45,651 nucleotides of DNA from Methanobrevibacter sp. (GCF_017940815.1 NZ_JAGAXX010000078.1:1-45651), one strand, 5' to 3'; positions 27,348-35,905 are shown, counted from the first letter of the stretch. Notes: generated by a model not told the origin, from the letters alone. Numbers and translations: made by a program.

Positions 27348-27887
27348 TTATTCTTCTGTATTAGCTTTATTATCCTTACCTTTGTTGTACTCTTCAATTT
27401 GTTTTGCTACAGGTGAAGAACGGTAGAAACCGATTTCATCTTCTTGACCATCTAATACTACATAACTTGGTGAGTTGATTTTCTTACCGTTTAAAGCTAT
27501 GTGACCGTGTACAACAAACATTCTTGCTTCTTTAGGAGTACGAGCTAAACCTTTTTTATATACGATAGTTTGTAATCTTCTTCTTAAGATATCTTCAACG
27601 TTTAAGTCTAAAATATCTTCAAGAGCTGCACCTTCTGGCAAAACACCGGTTCTAGCTAAGTGTCCTAATAATTCTAATTTTTCTTTTACCATTTGATCAG
27701 TACCGAAACCAAGTAAGTATCTTGCTTCCCTACTGTATCTTCTGACTAAAGTATCAGCTTTCCAAATTTCTTTTTTGTTTTTTAAACCGTATTTAGTCAT
27801 TAATTTATTTTCATTTTTAATTCTTTCCGCATTCCAAGGATGTGGTGGTGTATTATACTTTTTCCTTGATTTTCTAGGTTGTCCCAT
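27348..27887 (-). CDS. rps4: 30S ribosomal protein S4
   Basis: A protein of 179 residues. Archaeal S4 features: '[19 protein letters not shown]' at the start and an S4 RNA-binding domain in '[20 protein letters not shown]' followed by '[19 protein letters not shown]'. A primary 16S rRNA binder. Separated from S13 by 60 AT-rich bases. Confidence 0.97.
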   Translation of the reverse strand: MGQPRKSRKKYNTPPHPWNAERIKNENKLMTKYGLKNKKEIWKADTLVRRYSREARYLLGFGTDQMVKEKLELLGHLARTGVLPEGAALEDILDLNVEDILRRRLQTIVYKKGLARTPKEARMFVVHGHIALNGKKINSPSYVVLDGQEDEIGFYRSSPVAKQIEEYNKGKDNKANTEE

Positions 27888-27947
27888 TAAAACATCTCCT
27901 TATAAAATTGAATTTAAATATTTTAATTTGCAAAAAAAAGCTCTTGC

Positions 27948-28397
27948 CTATCCTCTTGAACGTTTTACACCAACTGAAGAACTTTTTCTGAAAGTAGATT
28001 TGGTTCTTTGACCTCTAACAGGTAAACCAACTTCATGTCTTCTACCTTTGTAACTTCTGGTCTTTTTCATTCTGTTTAAATCATCTCTTAAAGTCATATC
28101 AAGATCAGATTCGATTAAGTGAATGTCGTCACCAGTTTCATAGTCTTCTCTTCTGTTTAACATCCAGGAAGGAATGCCAAAGTCGAGAGGATTTTCTAAA
28201 ATTTCTTCAATTTTTAAAACATCTTCGTCAGCAATGTATCCAATTTTAGCATCTAAATCTAAGTCTAAAACACGACACATAGTTTTAGATAAAGAGATTC
28301 CAACACCTTTGATTTCAGTTAAAGCTTGTTCAATGGTTTTGTTACCACTAACGTCCTTTCTTGAAATACGTACTAAATGTTTGAATTCGTCTTCCAT
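27948..28397 (-). CDS. rps13: 30S ribosomal protein S13
   Basis: A protein of 149 residues with the '[25 protein letters not shown]' helix-two-turns region (read in two parts), '[23 protein letters not shown]'-like text here as '[20 protein letters not shown]', and a basic tail. The ATG at 28397 follows GGAGG. It is the first protein gene of the S13-S4-S11-RpoD run and is preceded by a leader with two perfect palindromes and by tRNA-Ser. Confidence 0.97.
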   Translation of the reverse strand: MEDEFKHLVRISRKDVSGNKTIEQALTEIKGVGISLSKTMCRVLDLDLDAKIGYIADEDVLKIEEILENPLDFGIPSWMLNRREDYETGDDIHLIESDLDMTLRDDLNRMKKTRSYKGRRHEVGLPVRGQRTKSTFRKSSSVGVKRSRG

Positions 28398-28452
28398 TAA
28401 ATAACCTCCATTTATAGAGCGAACCTACGAGACGTAAAATATAGATTCGAAT

Positions 28453-28510
28453 GTTTTGAATTTCAAAACACAGTTCTTTCAACAGTTATAAACTTAGCAT
28501 ATAAGCTAAG
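28453..28510 (-). promoter_or_regulatory. Paired hairpins in the S13 leader
   Basis: Two perfect palindromes lie between tRNA-Ser and S13. GTTTTGAA-T-TTCAAAAC is at 28453-28469, and CTTAGC-ATATAA-GCTAAG is at 28493-28510. Both fall in the probable 5' leader of the ribosomal operon. They may be a tRNA 3' processing or termination signal, or a regulatory element. No specific RNA family is recognised. Confidence 0.4.
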
Positions 28511-28580
28511 AGTGCAATAAATATCAGTTTAACAAGTATTTTTGTAATAAATCAAAAAAATATAGTTAAAAACTAATAAA

Positions 28581-28665
28581 CGCCGAGACTGGGATTTGAA
28601 CCCAGGAGGGCTGAACGCCCACGAGATTTCCAGTCTCGCGCCTTACCAGGCTAGACTATCTCGGC
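28581..28665 (-). tRNA. tRNA-Ser (anticodon GGA)
   Basis: The minus strand gives an 85-base cloverleaf. The acceptor stem GCCGAGA pairs perfectly with TCTCGGC (28582-28588), and 28581 supplies the discriminator G. The anticodon loop is CTGGAAA within GAGA-CTGGAAA-TCTC, giving GGA for UCC/UCU serine codons. A long variable arm (GTGGGCGTTCAGCCC region) marks a class II tRNA, and the T loop is GGTTCAAATCC. CCA is not encoded. No intron is present. Confidence 0.97.
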
Positions 28666-28738
28666 ATTAAAATAGTTAGCAATACTTGCACATCATATTC
28701 TCTAGAACAATATGATAAAATAATATTTCTATGTTACA

Positions 28739-28753
28739 CTATATAAAGGTTTG
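28739..28753 (-). promoter_or_regulatory. BRE/TATA promoter of tRNA-Ser
   Basis: On the minus strand AAACCTTTATATAG matches a strong methanogen BRE/TATA element. It would start transcription near 28715-28720, leaving a leader of about 50 bases before the tRNA. That leader contains the 8-bp inverted repeat ATCATATT/AATATGAT (28692-28699 and 28709-28716). Confidence 0.6.
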
Positions 28754-28874
28754 GATAAAAGCAGGATTTTCATTAAAATACCATGATTATATAAAATATT
28801 ATATTTTCCAGTTAATAAAACTAAAAGGCAAAATATAATTTTAAGATATATGATATTATTATGTAGGTGATAGA

Positions 28875-29438
28875 ATGGATAATTTAATTATATGGATCAT
28901 CATTATAATTTTAGTGATTTTTGCAATCGTGACAATAGTACACATGTACAATAACTTAGTTGGACTCAGAAACCGTGTTCAAAACAGTTATGCACAAATT
29001 GATGTTCAGCTTAAGAGAAGAAACGATTTAATACCTAATCTTGTCGAAACAGTGAAAGGGTATGCAAGTCATGAGAAAGGAGTTCTTGAAGAAGTGACAA
29101 AAGCAAGAACCGGCGTTATGAATGCAACAAACATTGAAGAAGCAAGTGCTGCAGACAACCAACTGACTGGAGCTTTGAAAACATTGTTCGCAGTTGCTGA
29201 AAACTATCCTGACTTAAAAGCTAACAGCAACTTCCAGCAATTACAATCTGAATTAACAGATACCGAGGACAAAATCTCATACGCAAGACAATTCTACAAT
29301 GATGTTGTTTTAAAATACAACAACGCTTGCCAAATGTTCCCAACAAGCATGTTAGCAAAACTGTTCAGATTTAAACAAGAATCATTTTACAAAGCACCTG
29401 AAGCAGAAACCGCAGTACCTGAAGTGAAATTTGATTAG
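28875..29438 (+). CDS. LemA family protein
   Basis: A protein of 187 residues. One N-terminal membrane helix (about 3-24) is followed by the LemA helical-bundle domain: '[51 protein letters not shown]', read as consecutive short segments, and a C-terminal '[14 protein letters not shown]...[10 protein letters not shown]'. These are textbook LemA motifs; the function is unknown. In bacteria lemA is often next to genes for Gly-rich-tailed membrane proteins, and here it overlaps or abuts a DUF2207 gene with such a tail. A GGTGATAG ribosome-binding site precedes the ATG. Confidence 0.94.
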   Translation: MDNLIIWIIIIILVIFAIVTIVHMYNNLVGLRNRVQNSYAQIDVQLKRRNDLIPNLVETVKGYASHEKGVLEEVTKARTGVMNATNIEEASAADNQLTGALKTLFAVAENYPDLKANSNFQQLQSELTDTEDKISYARQFYNDVVLKYNNACQMFPTSMLAKLFRFKQESFYKAPEAETAVPEVKFD

Positions 29439-29448
29439 AGGAAATTAT

Positions 29449-31221
29449 ATGAATGTTAAAAACGCATTTACTATAATTTTACTTTTTTTAATATTATTTT
29501 CCACAATATCAATAGTATCTGCAGATGATGACAGAAGCTATTCCATAACAGATGCGTTCGTTAACCTTACTGTCAACAGCACCGGCCTTCTCCATGTTGA
29601 TGAACAGTACGACTACTCCTTTGACGGTAAATTCAATGGAGTCTATAGGGACATCCCACTAAAATCCGGGGAAAGCATAGAAAACATTAAGGTCCATGCG
29701 GATGGAGCGTATGCAGTCCTTCAGGAAAGCAACGACAATGGGTATAAGCATCTAAAGATTTACCTATACTCCGATGCGGCACATACCAAAGGAATCCATG
29801 ACTGTAACGTGAAAGTCTATTTAAGTTATGATTTGAAAAACGTCGTAACCCTTTTCAATGATGTTGGAGGACTTCAATATAAACTTTGGGGAGACGAATG
29901 GGACGTTGGAGTTGGAAAGATTCATGCAAAAGTGAACTTGCCTGGAAAAACAGGAAATGAATATTTCCTTAATCCTCAAGAATTCAACGTAACCAGTGAA
30001 TTGAAAGGAGACACCATTACTGCAGAGACAACCTCGATTCCAAAAGGGGATTTCTATGAATTGCTTGTCCTGATGCCAATAAGTGATTTTGATGATGCAA
30101 CCAATGCGAAGCATGTGAACCAAAACGGCCGGGACATGATAATGAAAAACCTCAATGACAGTGTTAATGGACGTAACTTCTGGAACACATCTTATCTTAT
30201 AATGGGACTGTTGTCCATATTAAGTCCAATTGGAGCAATTCTGACCTATTTGAGATATGGAAGAGAGCCAAAGGTCAACTATGATGGAATTTATGAAAGG
30301 GACCTTCCAACAAATGACCCTCCGGAGGTAATCAATGCATTGATTGAAGACAGAACTGATCTTGGAACCCCAAACATGAAGGGATTCGAAGCCTCAATCA
30401 TGAATCTCATTGACAAAAAGGTATTTAAGCTGTTCACTGAAGAGGATGCAGACACAAGCATGAAGGATTTGATTTTGACATTCAATTATGAAAAATTATC
30501 TGAATTAAGCGAAAGTGAGAAAATAGTGTTCAAGACTCTGGAAAACTTTGCGCAGGACAATACCTTGAATCTTTCAACATTAAATTCAAAGTTGTCCTAT
30601 GAGTTAAATGCCAAATGGTTCATGAGCCAACTTGAGGATTGGGAAGAAAGCGTTAAGAATCAGATAAACATTTCTGAATACTTTGATGATAGAGGTTCAA
30701 CTGTAATATCTGCCATTTCAATAGGCGGACTTATATTTGGAGTCATTTTTGCAGCATTAGGTTTCATGACTGAACTTAAAAGTGGAATGTATGCAATTGC
30801 AGGAGGAATATTCCTAATCATATTTTCAATAGCAATAATGAGGCTTAATGAAGATATTTTTGGAAAATGGACTGAAAAAGGTAGAGTCTTCTATCTCAAA
30901 TGGAGAAACTTTAAGAAATTCTTGAAAGACAATAGTTTAATTAACGAACACCCCCCAGAATCAATAGTTGTTTGGAGGAAGTACCTGATTTATGGTGCGG
31001 CTCTTGGAGTAGCCGATAAGGTCTATGAGAACATGAAACTCCAAGTTCCAAACTACCTGGATTATGATGATGACATTTTCATGTATCATTACTACGGAGG
31101 ATACACAATGATGTATTCCGCATTCAGAACAGGTGAAAGTGCAGCAATGCCTTCATCCGACTCAGGTGGCTTCGGAGGCCTCGGAGGAGGATCTGGTGGT
31201 GGAGGTGGAGGAGCATTCTAG
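29449..31221 (+). CDS. DUF2207 membrane protein with Gly-rich C-terminus
   Basis: A protein of 590 residues. Residues ~1-25 are a signal peptide (ILLFLILFSTISIVSA). The extracytoplasmic DUF2207 domain follows ('VNLTVNSTGLLHVDEQYDYSFDG', 'GVYRDIPLKSG' in short segments). A membrane helix lies near 247-267, two more near 420-470, then a soluble segment. The tail is GGFGGLGGGSGGGGGGAF. The ATG at 29449 follows GAGGAAA; a TTG at 29431 would overlap lemA and is rejected. DUF2207 proteins have no defined role, but the LemA partnership suggests one envelope complex. The gene ends in an unusual repeat-bearing intergenic spacer shared with a convergent secreted protein. Confidence 0.92.
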   Translation: MNVKNAFTIILLFLILFSTISIVSADDDRSYSITDAFVNLTVNSTGLLHVDEQYDYSFDGKFNGVYRDIPLKSGESIENIKVHADGAYAVLQESNDNGYKHLKIYLYSDAAHTKGIHDCNVKVYLSYDLKNVVTLFNDVGGLQYKLWGDEWDVGVGKIHAKVNLPGKTGNEYFLNPQEFNVTSELKGDTITAETTSIPKGDFYELLVLMPISDFDDATNAKHVNQNGRDMIMKNLNDSVNGRNFWNTSYLIMGLLSILSPIGAILTYLRYGREPKVNYDGIYERDLPTNDPPEVINALIEDRTDLGTPNMKGFEASIMNLIDKKVFKLFTEEDADTSMKDLILTFNYEKLSELSESEKIVFKTLENFAQDNTLNLSTLNSKLSYELNAKWFMSQLEDWEESVKNQINISEYFDDRGSTVISAISIGGLIFGVIFAALGFMTELKSGMYAIAGGIFLIIFSIAIMRLNEDIFGKWTEKGRVFYLKWRNFKKFLKDNSLINEHPPESIVVWRKYLIYGAALGVADKVYENMKLQVPNYLDYDDDIFMYHYYGGYTMMYSAFRTGESAAMPSSDSGGFGGLGGGSGGGGGGAF

Positions 31222-31239
31222 CTTCCCACTTCATTTAAT

Positions 31240-31282
31240 TTTTAACATTATTGTGCAAGAATTCTCTGGCTTCTTTAAGTCG
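31240..31282 (-). repeat. IS200/IS605 right-end-like repeat, copy 2 (degenerate)
   Basis: These 43 bases match the reverse complement of 195-237 with two mismatches, including the flanking AACATTATTGTGCAAGAATTCTC. In this copy the distal arm of the hairpin is lost (GGCTT-CTTT-AAGTC only), so it is a decayed or truncated form. It fills most of the 77-base space between the convergent DUF2207 and secreted-protein genes. In both copies the element has the same orientation relative to the upstream gene. Confidence 0.55.
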
Positions 31283-31298
31283 AAAAGGTTCAACAAAA

Positions 31299-33644
31299 TC
31301 AGAACGGCAAACTAGCATATTTAGCATTGATTTTATAGGATTTAGTATTCCAGTTTGCTATTTTTCCTAAAGAATTCTTATAGCTAGTTGCATCAGCACA
31401 AACCCAATTTTTACCTATTAAAACCTGAGTCCAAACGTGACCTACAACATCCCCGTCACTGAACTTGCATACTCCGTGAACGTATCTTGCCTTAAATCCT
31501 GCAGTCCTAAACATGGAAACCAGCAAGTGAGAATGGTCGACACAGTTTCCCTTTTTAACCTTTAATGTGGTGACTGCACCATATTTGGTATCATAATAAT
31601 AGCTATATGCTAAGGTATCCCTTACATAGTTGTAGATTACCCTGGCCTTATCCTCATTTGTTGTCAAACCTTTGGTTAGGGACTTTACCAATTTCTTAAT
31701 CTTTTTAGTTCCAACCTTACAATGGCTGGATGACTTGATATATGCCTTGAGATAAGAAATGGAATTCTTCTGGTTAATTCCATTTTTAAATAATGAAAGT
31801 GTCACCTTCACGGATTGAGAGGACAAGCTGGAAAGGTAATTATTGTTTCCATCAAATTTAAACGAAACCTTATAGGTTCCCAATGCGACACTTGTCTTGA
31901 ATGTTGCATAACCCTCAGAGGAAGTTTTTGCACTGTAAGTTGCACCGTCTATTGTCAGCTTTACAGTTTGGCCAGAAATTGGCTTTCCATTAGAATCTGT
32001 CAATAGAATCTTGAAAGTTTGCAGATTATCCTTGAATGAAGTTCCGCTTTTCCAGCTCAATTTGGAAGCGCTTCTTTTAAATACATCTATATCAAAGGAC
32101 CCGGATGTTCCATAAACATAAGAGTCATTGCCTGTTTGATAATCAACAGAATAATTTCCGACATTCATATTAATTGGCAGATATGCAAAACCGTTATAAT
32201 CTGTAGTTTTAGTATAAGTCTTGCCGTTGACATTCAAGGAGACTGCCTTTTTCACCAGAGGAACACCTCCCGCTGTGTACTTGACTTTTAGAGAAGTTCC
32301 TGCACCATAACCAAAACTGGTGATTCCATTAGGAGCCAGTTTAGTATTTTTCTTGCTCAATATGGTTACATAATTTGTTGAAGTTGCCTTTTTAAAGAAT
32401 TTATTTCCCCCATAGACATATTGAACTTTATAAAGTCCTTTATCCAATGAAGGCAATTGAAGGTAAACCATTCCATTAGAGTCAGTTGTCCTTGAGTAGG
32501 TAACTCCATTAATATTAATTTTAATTGTCTTTCCTGACTTTGAGTAATCCCCTAATGCTGTGGATAATTTCACTTTTATTTGCTTGGACTGATTTGTATA
32601 GAATGTATACATATTGGTTGTTAGTCCAGTGGAAGCTTTTCTTTTGAAAACCTTGATAGTGTAAGTCTTAGAAAGCCCATCCTTATTATAGCAAATTACT
32701 TTATATGTGCCCTTTTTAAGATCTTTAACATTAAGGTTCACTATTCCCCAGGAATTTGTCTTATACTTCTTGGTTTTTCCCTTGAACTTAATCTTGACAT
32801 ACTTTTTGGATAACGGATTGCCGTTACTTTTGAAAAATTTTACTGTGAACTTCCTGCTGTCTCCCTTAACCTTATTAAGATTACTGGAGCTGACTGTTGA
32901 GAGAATCTTGAATGAGGTAGTTAGCTTGTATCCAGTGATTGGATCTTTGGAAACAATCTTATAGGTGCCTGGTTTTAAATTGACATCTAAACTTAAAACA
33001 CCCTTACCATTGGTTTTTTTAGTGTAAGATTTTCCATTAACACTCACAACAACATTACGATTAGCTAATGGGTTTCCATGGCTGTCATAAAATGTGGCCG
33101 TGTATTTTGTAGCTCCTTTATAATATTTTGTAATGTCACTTGCCTTAATTGTTGGCAAAATGGAAAATGAGGAAGTGAAATTACTTGACCCATAATCACA
33201 ATCCCCTTCAAAATAAGCGGCAATATCATATTTGCCTGGATCTAATTTTAAGTTGACAATAGCAACTCCGTCGTTGTCAGTTGTGGCCGTATAATTAACA
33301 TTATTTATTGTAAAAATGATTGTCTTATTAAACAAGGCGGTATTTGAATTTGAATCCTTTAAAACTACTTTGTAATCACCATGGTAGTAAACTTTTGATG
33401 ATTGTGAAGACAGTTCCGTAGCGTTAGTTTCCCCATCTTGAGGCAAATCGTCTGAATCATCTGATAACACATCTTTATTATCCAATCCGACTTCATCAAA
33501 ACCGGATGCATCACCTAAAGAAATATTATTATCACAAACAGTTACCACAGCAGTTGAATTAATATCCTGCGCTTGAATTGCACTAATTGAAAAAATAAGA
33601 ATTAATCCTAAAAATATAGTGAAAACAAAATTTCTGTTTAAAAT
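31299..33644 (-). CDS. Secreted Ig-repeat protein with transglutaminase-like cysteine peptidase domain
   Basis: A protein of 781 residues if translation starts at the ATT at 33644. From there the reading frame gives a clear signal peptide (LNRN, then VFTIFLGLILIFSISA). The frame has no ATG, GTG or TTG between an upstream stop (TGA) and a GTG at 33548, which lies beyond the signal peptide. AGGAGG ends 8 bases before the ATT. The mature part has six Ig-like repeats of ~85-95 residues ('G..L.G..V.....G..Y...T...G'), then a transglutaminase-like domain whose predicted triad is Cys701 (GNCVDHSH), His736 (GHVW) and Asp751 (ADAT). This resembles pseudomurein endoisopeptidases and other wall-acting enzymes. 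No C-terminal anchor is visible. Confidence 0.88.
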   Translation of the reverse strand: MLNRNFVFTIFLGLILIFSISAIQAQDINSTAVVTVCDNNISLGDASGFDEVGLDNKDVLSDDSDDLPQDGETNATELSSQSSKVYYHGDYKVVLKDSNSNTALFNKTIIFTINNVNYTATTDNDGVAIVNLKLDPGKYDIAAYFEGDCDYGSSNFTSSFSILPTIKASDITKYYKGATKYTATFYDSHGNPLANRNVVVSVNGKSYTKKTNGKGVLSLDVNLKPGTYKIVSKDPITGYKLTTSFKILSTVSSSNLNKVKGDSRKFTVKFFKSNGNPLSKKYVKIKFKGKTKKYKTNSWGIVNLNVKDLKKGTYKVICYNKDGLSKTYTIKVFKRKASTGLTTNMYTFYTNQSKQIKVKLSTALGDYSKSGKTIKININGVTYSRTTDSNGMVYLQLPSLDKGLYKVQYVYGGNKFFKKATSTNYVTILSKKNTKLAPNGITSFGYGAGTSLKVKYTAGGVPLVKKAVSLNVNGKTYTKTTDYNGFAYLPINMNVGNYSVDYQTGNDSYVYGTSGSFDIDVFKRSASKLSWKSGTSFKDNLQTFKILLTDSNGKPISGQTVKLTIDGATYSAKTSSEGYATFKTSVALGTYKVSFKFDGNNNYLSSLSSQSVKVTLSLFKNGINQKNSISYLKAYIKSSSHCKVGTKKIKKLVKSLTKGLTTNEDKARVIYNYVRDTLAYSYYYDTKYGAVTTLKVKKGNCVDHSHLLVSMFRTAGFKARYVHGVCKFSDGDVVGHVWTQVLIGKNWVCADATSYKNSLGKIANWNTKSYKINAKYASLPF

Positions 33645-33728
33645 AAATTTTTCCTCCTTGCCTAATGTTCATTTAATATTTAAATAAAATTATAAATATA
33701 AACCTTTAGGTAATGGAAATCAAAAACA

Positions 33729-34694
33729 TTACTTCCAGAATCTTGGATAGGTGTCCGGTTTCATGAATACCTTAGAGACATTAACTGCAAAACCTGAATC
33801 AGCTTCAAGAATCTCATTAGAAGTCAATAAAGAATTTCCAGCTGCAACCAATTCACCTTTCATGGTTTCAATTGCCACTATGTCATTCTTTTGGATGCTG
33901 TCAGCCAACTCGACAATTCCACCGTTAGCAAGGTCTGCACCGTGACATACCGCATCTACAGCGGAGTCTTTAATAATTATTTTTGGCAAGTAATCTGCAG
34001 CCCTTTCCATAGGCATTATTGCATCGCGTAAAAATGATTCGTCACCATCCTCTTTCCAGAAATGATATGCATCAGTCACATCCTGCAAGGTTACCAGTTT
34101 ATTCTTTTCATTGAAAGAACCAACCTGTGTTCTTCTAAGTTCCGCCATATGAGCCCCTACGCCCAACGCTTCACCTATATTGTGACAATAGGTTCTAACA
34201 TAAGTTCCAGCTTCACAACCTATTCTGAAAAGCACATCCCTACCTTCAATTTCATAAATTGTGGAATAATAAATGTTACGAGTTCTAAGCTCACGTTTTA
34301 CTGCGGACTTGACCGGAGGCAATTGAAAAATTTTACCGGTAAATTCAGCGAACACTTCACGAATTTTGTCCTCTTCCACATCCTGATGGAATGTTAAAAG
34401 ACAAACATACTCCTTAGGAGCAGTTAACAATAATTGAATAGCACGAGTAGCATCATTAAGCCCAACCGGCAGGATACCTGTTACCTTAGGGTCCAATGTT
34501 CCACCGTGACCGGATTTTTCTAAGTTTAAAATACGTTTAACCCAAGAGTCTATTTCATGTGATGTTGGTCCGGAAGGCTTATCCAAATTGATAACACCTT
34601 TTGAGATATAATCATTAATTTCACGATCTTCTGGCTTGCAACCAAATTCAGAACTAGTAAAACTTTGAGATTTTTTAACCATATTGAATTTCAT
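33729..34694 (-). CDS. cbf5: tRNA/rRNA pseudouridine synthase (Cbf5/TruB archaeal)
   Basis: A protein of 321 residues. The catalytic motif is GGTLDPKVTG with Asp68; later come 'GTYVRTYCHNIGEALGVGAHM' (short segments) and a C-terminal PUA domain ('ADLANGGIVELADSIQKNDIVAI'). Archaeal Cbf5 is the catalytic part of the H/ACA guide-RNA particle and also makes pseudouridine 55 in tRNA. It follows L14e by 71 bases containing a terminator-like hairpin, so it may be transcribed partly on its own. In related archaea the next gene is S13; here an accessory block intervenes. Confidence 0.95.
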   Translation of the reverse strand: MKFNMVKKSQSFTSSEFGCKPEDREINDYISKGVINLDKPSGPTSHEIDSWVKRILNLEKSGHGGTLDPKVTGILPVGLNDATRAIQLLLTAPKEYVCLLTFHQDVEEDKIREVFAEFTGKIFQLPPVKSAVKRELRTRNIYYSTIYEIEGRDVLFRIGCEAGTYVRTYCHNIGEALGVGAHMAELRRTQVGSFNEKNKLVTLQDVTDAYHFWKEDGDESFLRDAIMPMERAADYLPKIIIKDSAVDAVCHGADLANGGIVELADSIQKNDIVAIETMKGELVAAGNSLLTSNEILEADSGFAVNVSKVFMKPDTYPRFWK

Positions 34695-34733
34695 GAAAAA
34701 GACCTTTTAAAAAAATAGTAAATAAAAAAAGTT

Positions 34734-34759
34734 ATGAATAATTTTTTTTAATTATTCAT
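34734..34759 (-). terminator. Terminator-like hairpin between L14e and Cbf5
   Basis: A perfect 10-bp stem (34734-34743 with 34750-34759) has a loop of six bases. On the minus strand it is followed by AACTTTTTTTATTT. It sits a few bases past the L14e stop codon and could end or attenuate the ribosomal transcript before cbf5. Confidence 0.5.
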
Positions 34760-34765
34760 TTAAAT

Positions 34766-34987
34766 TTATAAGTCAGCTAAAGCTGCTTTGATAGATTCTG
34801 CATCACCGGAAACATCGATGGAGTCTTCGGTTGGTTCTAAGTGAGCGATGTTACATCTTCTGTTTTTTACAGCTTCACCAATTACTTCAACATAGTTTTC
34901 ATCGATAATTTCAACGATTGCGCATTTTTCGCCTGCTTCTCTACCAGCAGTTTTAACACATACTCTACCTACTTCGATTGATGCCAT
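34766..34987 (-). CDS. rpl14e: 50S ribosomal protein L14e
   Basis: A protein of 73 residues with a KOW-like beta domain beginning 'IEVGRVCVKTAGREAGEKCAIVEI', read as two halves, and 'RRCNIAHLEPT', typical of archaeal L14e. Start directly abuts the Cmk gene (34988). In the conserved order Cmk-L14e-Cbf5. Confidence 0.94.
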   Translation of the reverse strand: MASIEVGRVCVKTAGREAGEKCAIVEIIDENYVEVIGEAVKNRRCNIAHLEPTEDSIDVSGDAESIKAALADL

Positions 34988-35509
34988 TTATATCACCTTT
35001 AATGTTTGAATAATGATTTCTGATACACTTTCAGGATCAAAAGTGTCAGTGTTTATAATTAAATCATAGATATCCATATTGGAAATATCAATATTATGGA
35101 TTTCCATGTATCTTAAGGCTTCGCTTTTTTCACGAACAATGATTTCGTCTTTAGCCACATCAACAGACTTCTCTTCCCTTTCGGATATTCTTTTTGAGCG
35201 AACATCAAATGGAGTTACTAACCAAAGTCTTAAATCAGCATTGTCAACAAAGTATGCTGAAAGTCTTCCTTCAATTATGAGATTTTCTGCTTCCTTAGCT
35301 TTTTGAGCTTGCCTTCTGTCAATTTCTTTATCAATATCATCATTACCTTCAGCAAATTCACTGAATTCAAGAACACTCATTCCTTTTTCAGCAGCCATTT
35401 CCCTAAAAACAAATCCTGCAGAAATATATGGAATATCTAACTTTTCACTGAGCAATTCAGCGGTGGTTGTTGTTCCGGTCCCAGCTAATCCACCGATAGT
35501 AATTATCAT
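34988..35509 (-). CDS. cmk: Cytidylate kinase (archaeal type)
   Basis: A P-loop NMP kinase of 173 residues. The nucleotide loop is GGLAGTGTTTTAELL near residues 6-20, and 'YISAGFVFREMA' and 'IIEGRLSAYF' follow as substrate-binding parts. It phosphorylates CMP/dCMP. The start overlaps the L34e stop by one base, and the end abuts L14e. Confidence 0.93.
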   Translation of the reverse strand: MIITIGGLAGTGTTTTAELLSEKLDIPYISAGFVFREMAAEKGMSVLEFSEFAEGNDDIDKEIDRRQAQKAKEAENLIIEGRLSAYFVDNADLRLWLVTPFDVRSKRISEREEKSVDVAKDEIIVREKSEALRYMEIHNIDISNMDIYDLIINTDTFDPESVSEIIIQTLKVI

Positions 35510-35775
35510 TATTTTCTAGCCTCGTTTTTGAAATGTTTACGAGCACAGCTTGAACATAAGTACCCACCATATGGACGGTTAGGTCTTTTAGCTGTTTTGG
35601 ATAATTTTCCTATTTCATATGGACGTCCACGAGGAACTCCATGTAAGACTGCACCACATTCAGCACAAACATGCTTAGATGGTTTTTTCTTTTTATATCT
35701 TAAAACATTTTCCCCACCGGGAGTGTTTTTGTGAACTCTTTTATATGATCTTGATCTAAACCTATTTGCAGGCAT
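35509..35775 (-). CDS. rpl34e: 50S ribosomal protein L34e
   Basis: A protein of 88 residues. It is basic, with a zinc-binding pattern Cys-x2-Cys (CAECG) and Cys-x2-Cys (CSSCARKHF) as in archaeal L34e, and starts '[20 protein letters not shown]'. It overlaps Cmk by one base. An AT-rich gap of 119 bases with TATA-like sequence (TTATTATATAATTT) separates it from the membrane-protein gene upstream. Confidence 0.95.
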   Translation of the reverse strand: MPANRFRSRSYKRVHKNTPGGENVLRYKKKKPSKHVCAECGAVLHGVPRGRPYEIGKLSKTAKRPNRPYGGYLCSSCARKHFKNEARK

Positions 35776-35884
35776 TTAATCACCTTAATTAATTTTTTAA
35801 TAAATTATATAATAATTGTGTAATAGCGTATTCAAAATAGAATACTACAATATATCTTTTTCATTATTAATAAATGTATGTAAA

Positions 35885-35905
35885 AAGGGTTGAATTAGAA
35901 CCCTT
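35885..35905 (-). terminator. Hairpin over the stop codon of the EMC3/DUF106 gene
   Basis: AAGGGTT/AACCCTT (35885-35891 and 35899-35905, 7-base loop) spans the stop codon of the DUF106 gene (35895). On the minus strand it is followed by TTTTTA. Probable terminator before the separately promoted L34e-Cmk-L14e group. Confidence 0.5.

Noticed and set aside
33549-33643. Taking the GTG at 33548 as the start of the transglutaminase-like protein
   Set aside because: It would discard an obvious in-frame signal peptide, and the six Ig-like repeats and envelope-type domain require secretion. A perfect AGGAGG lies upstream of the signal peptide, not of the GTG.
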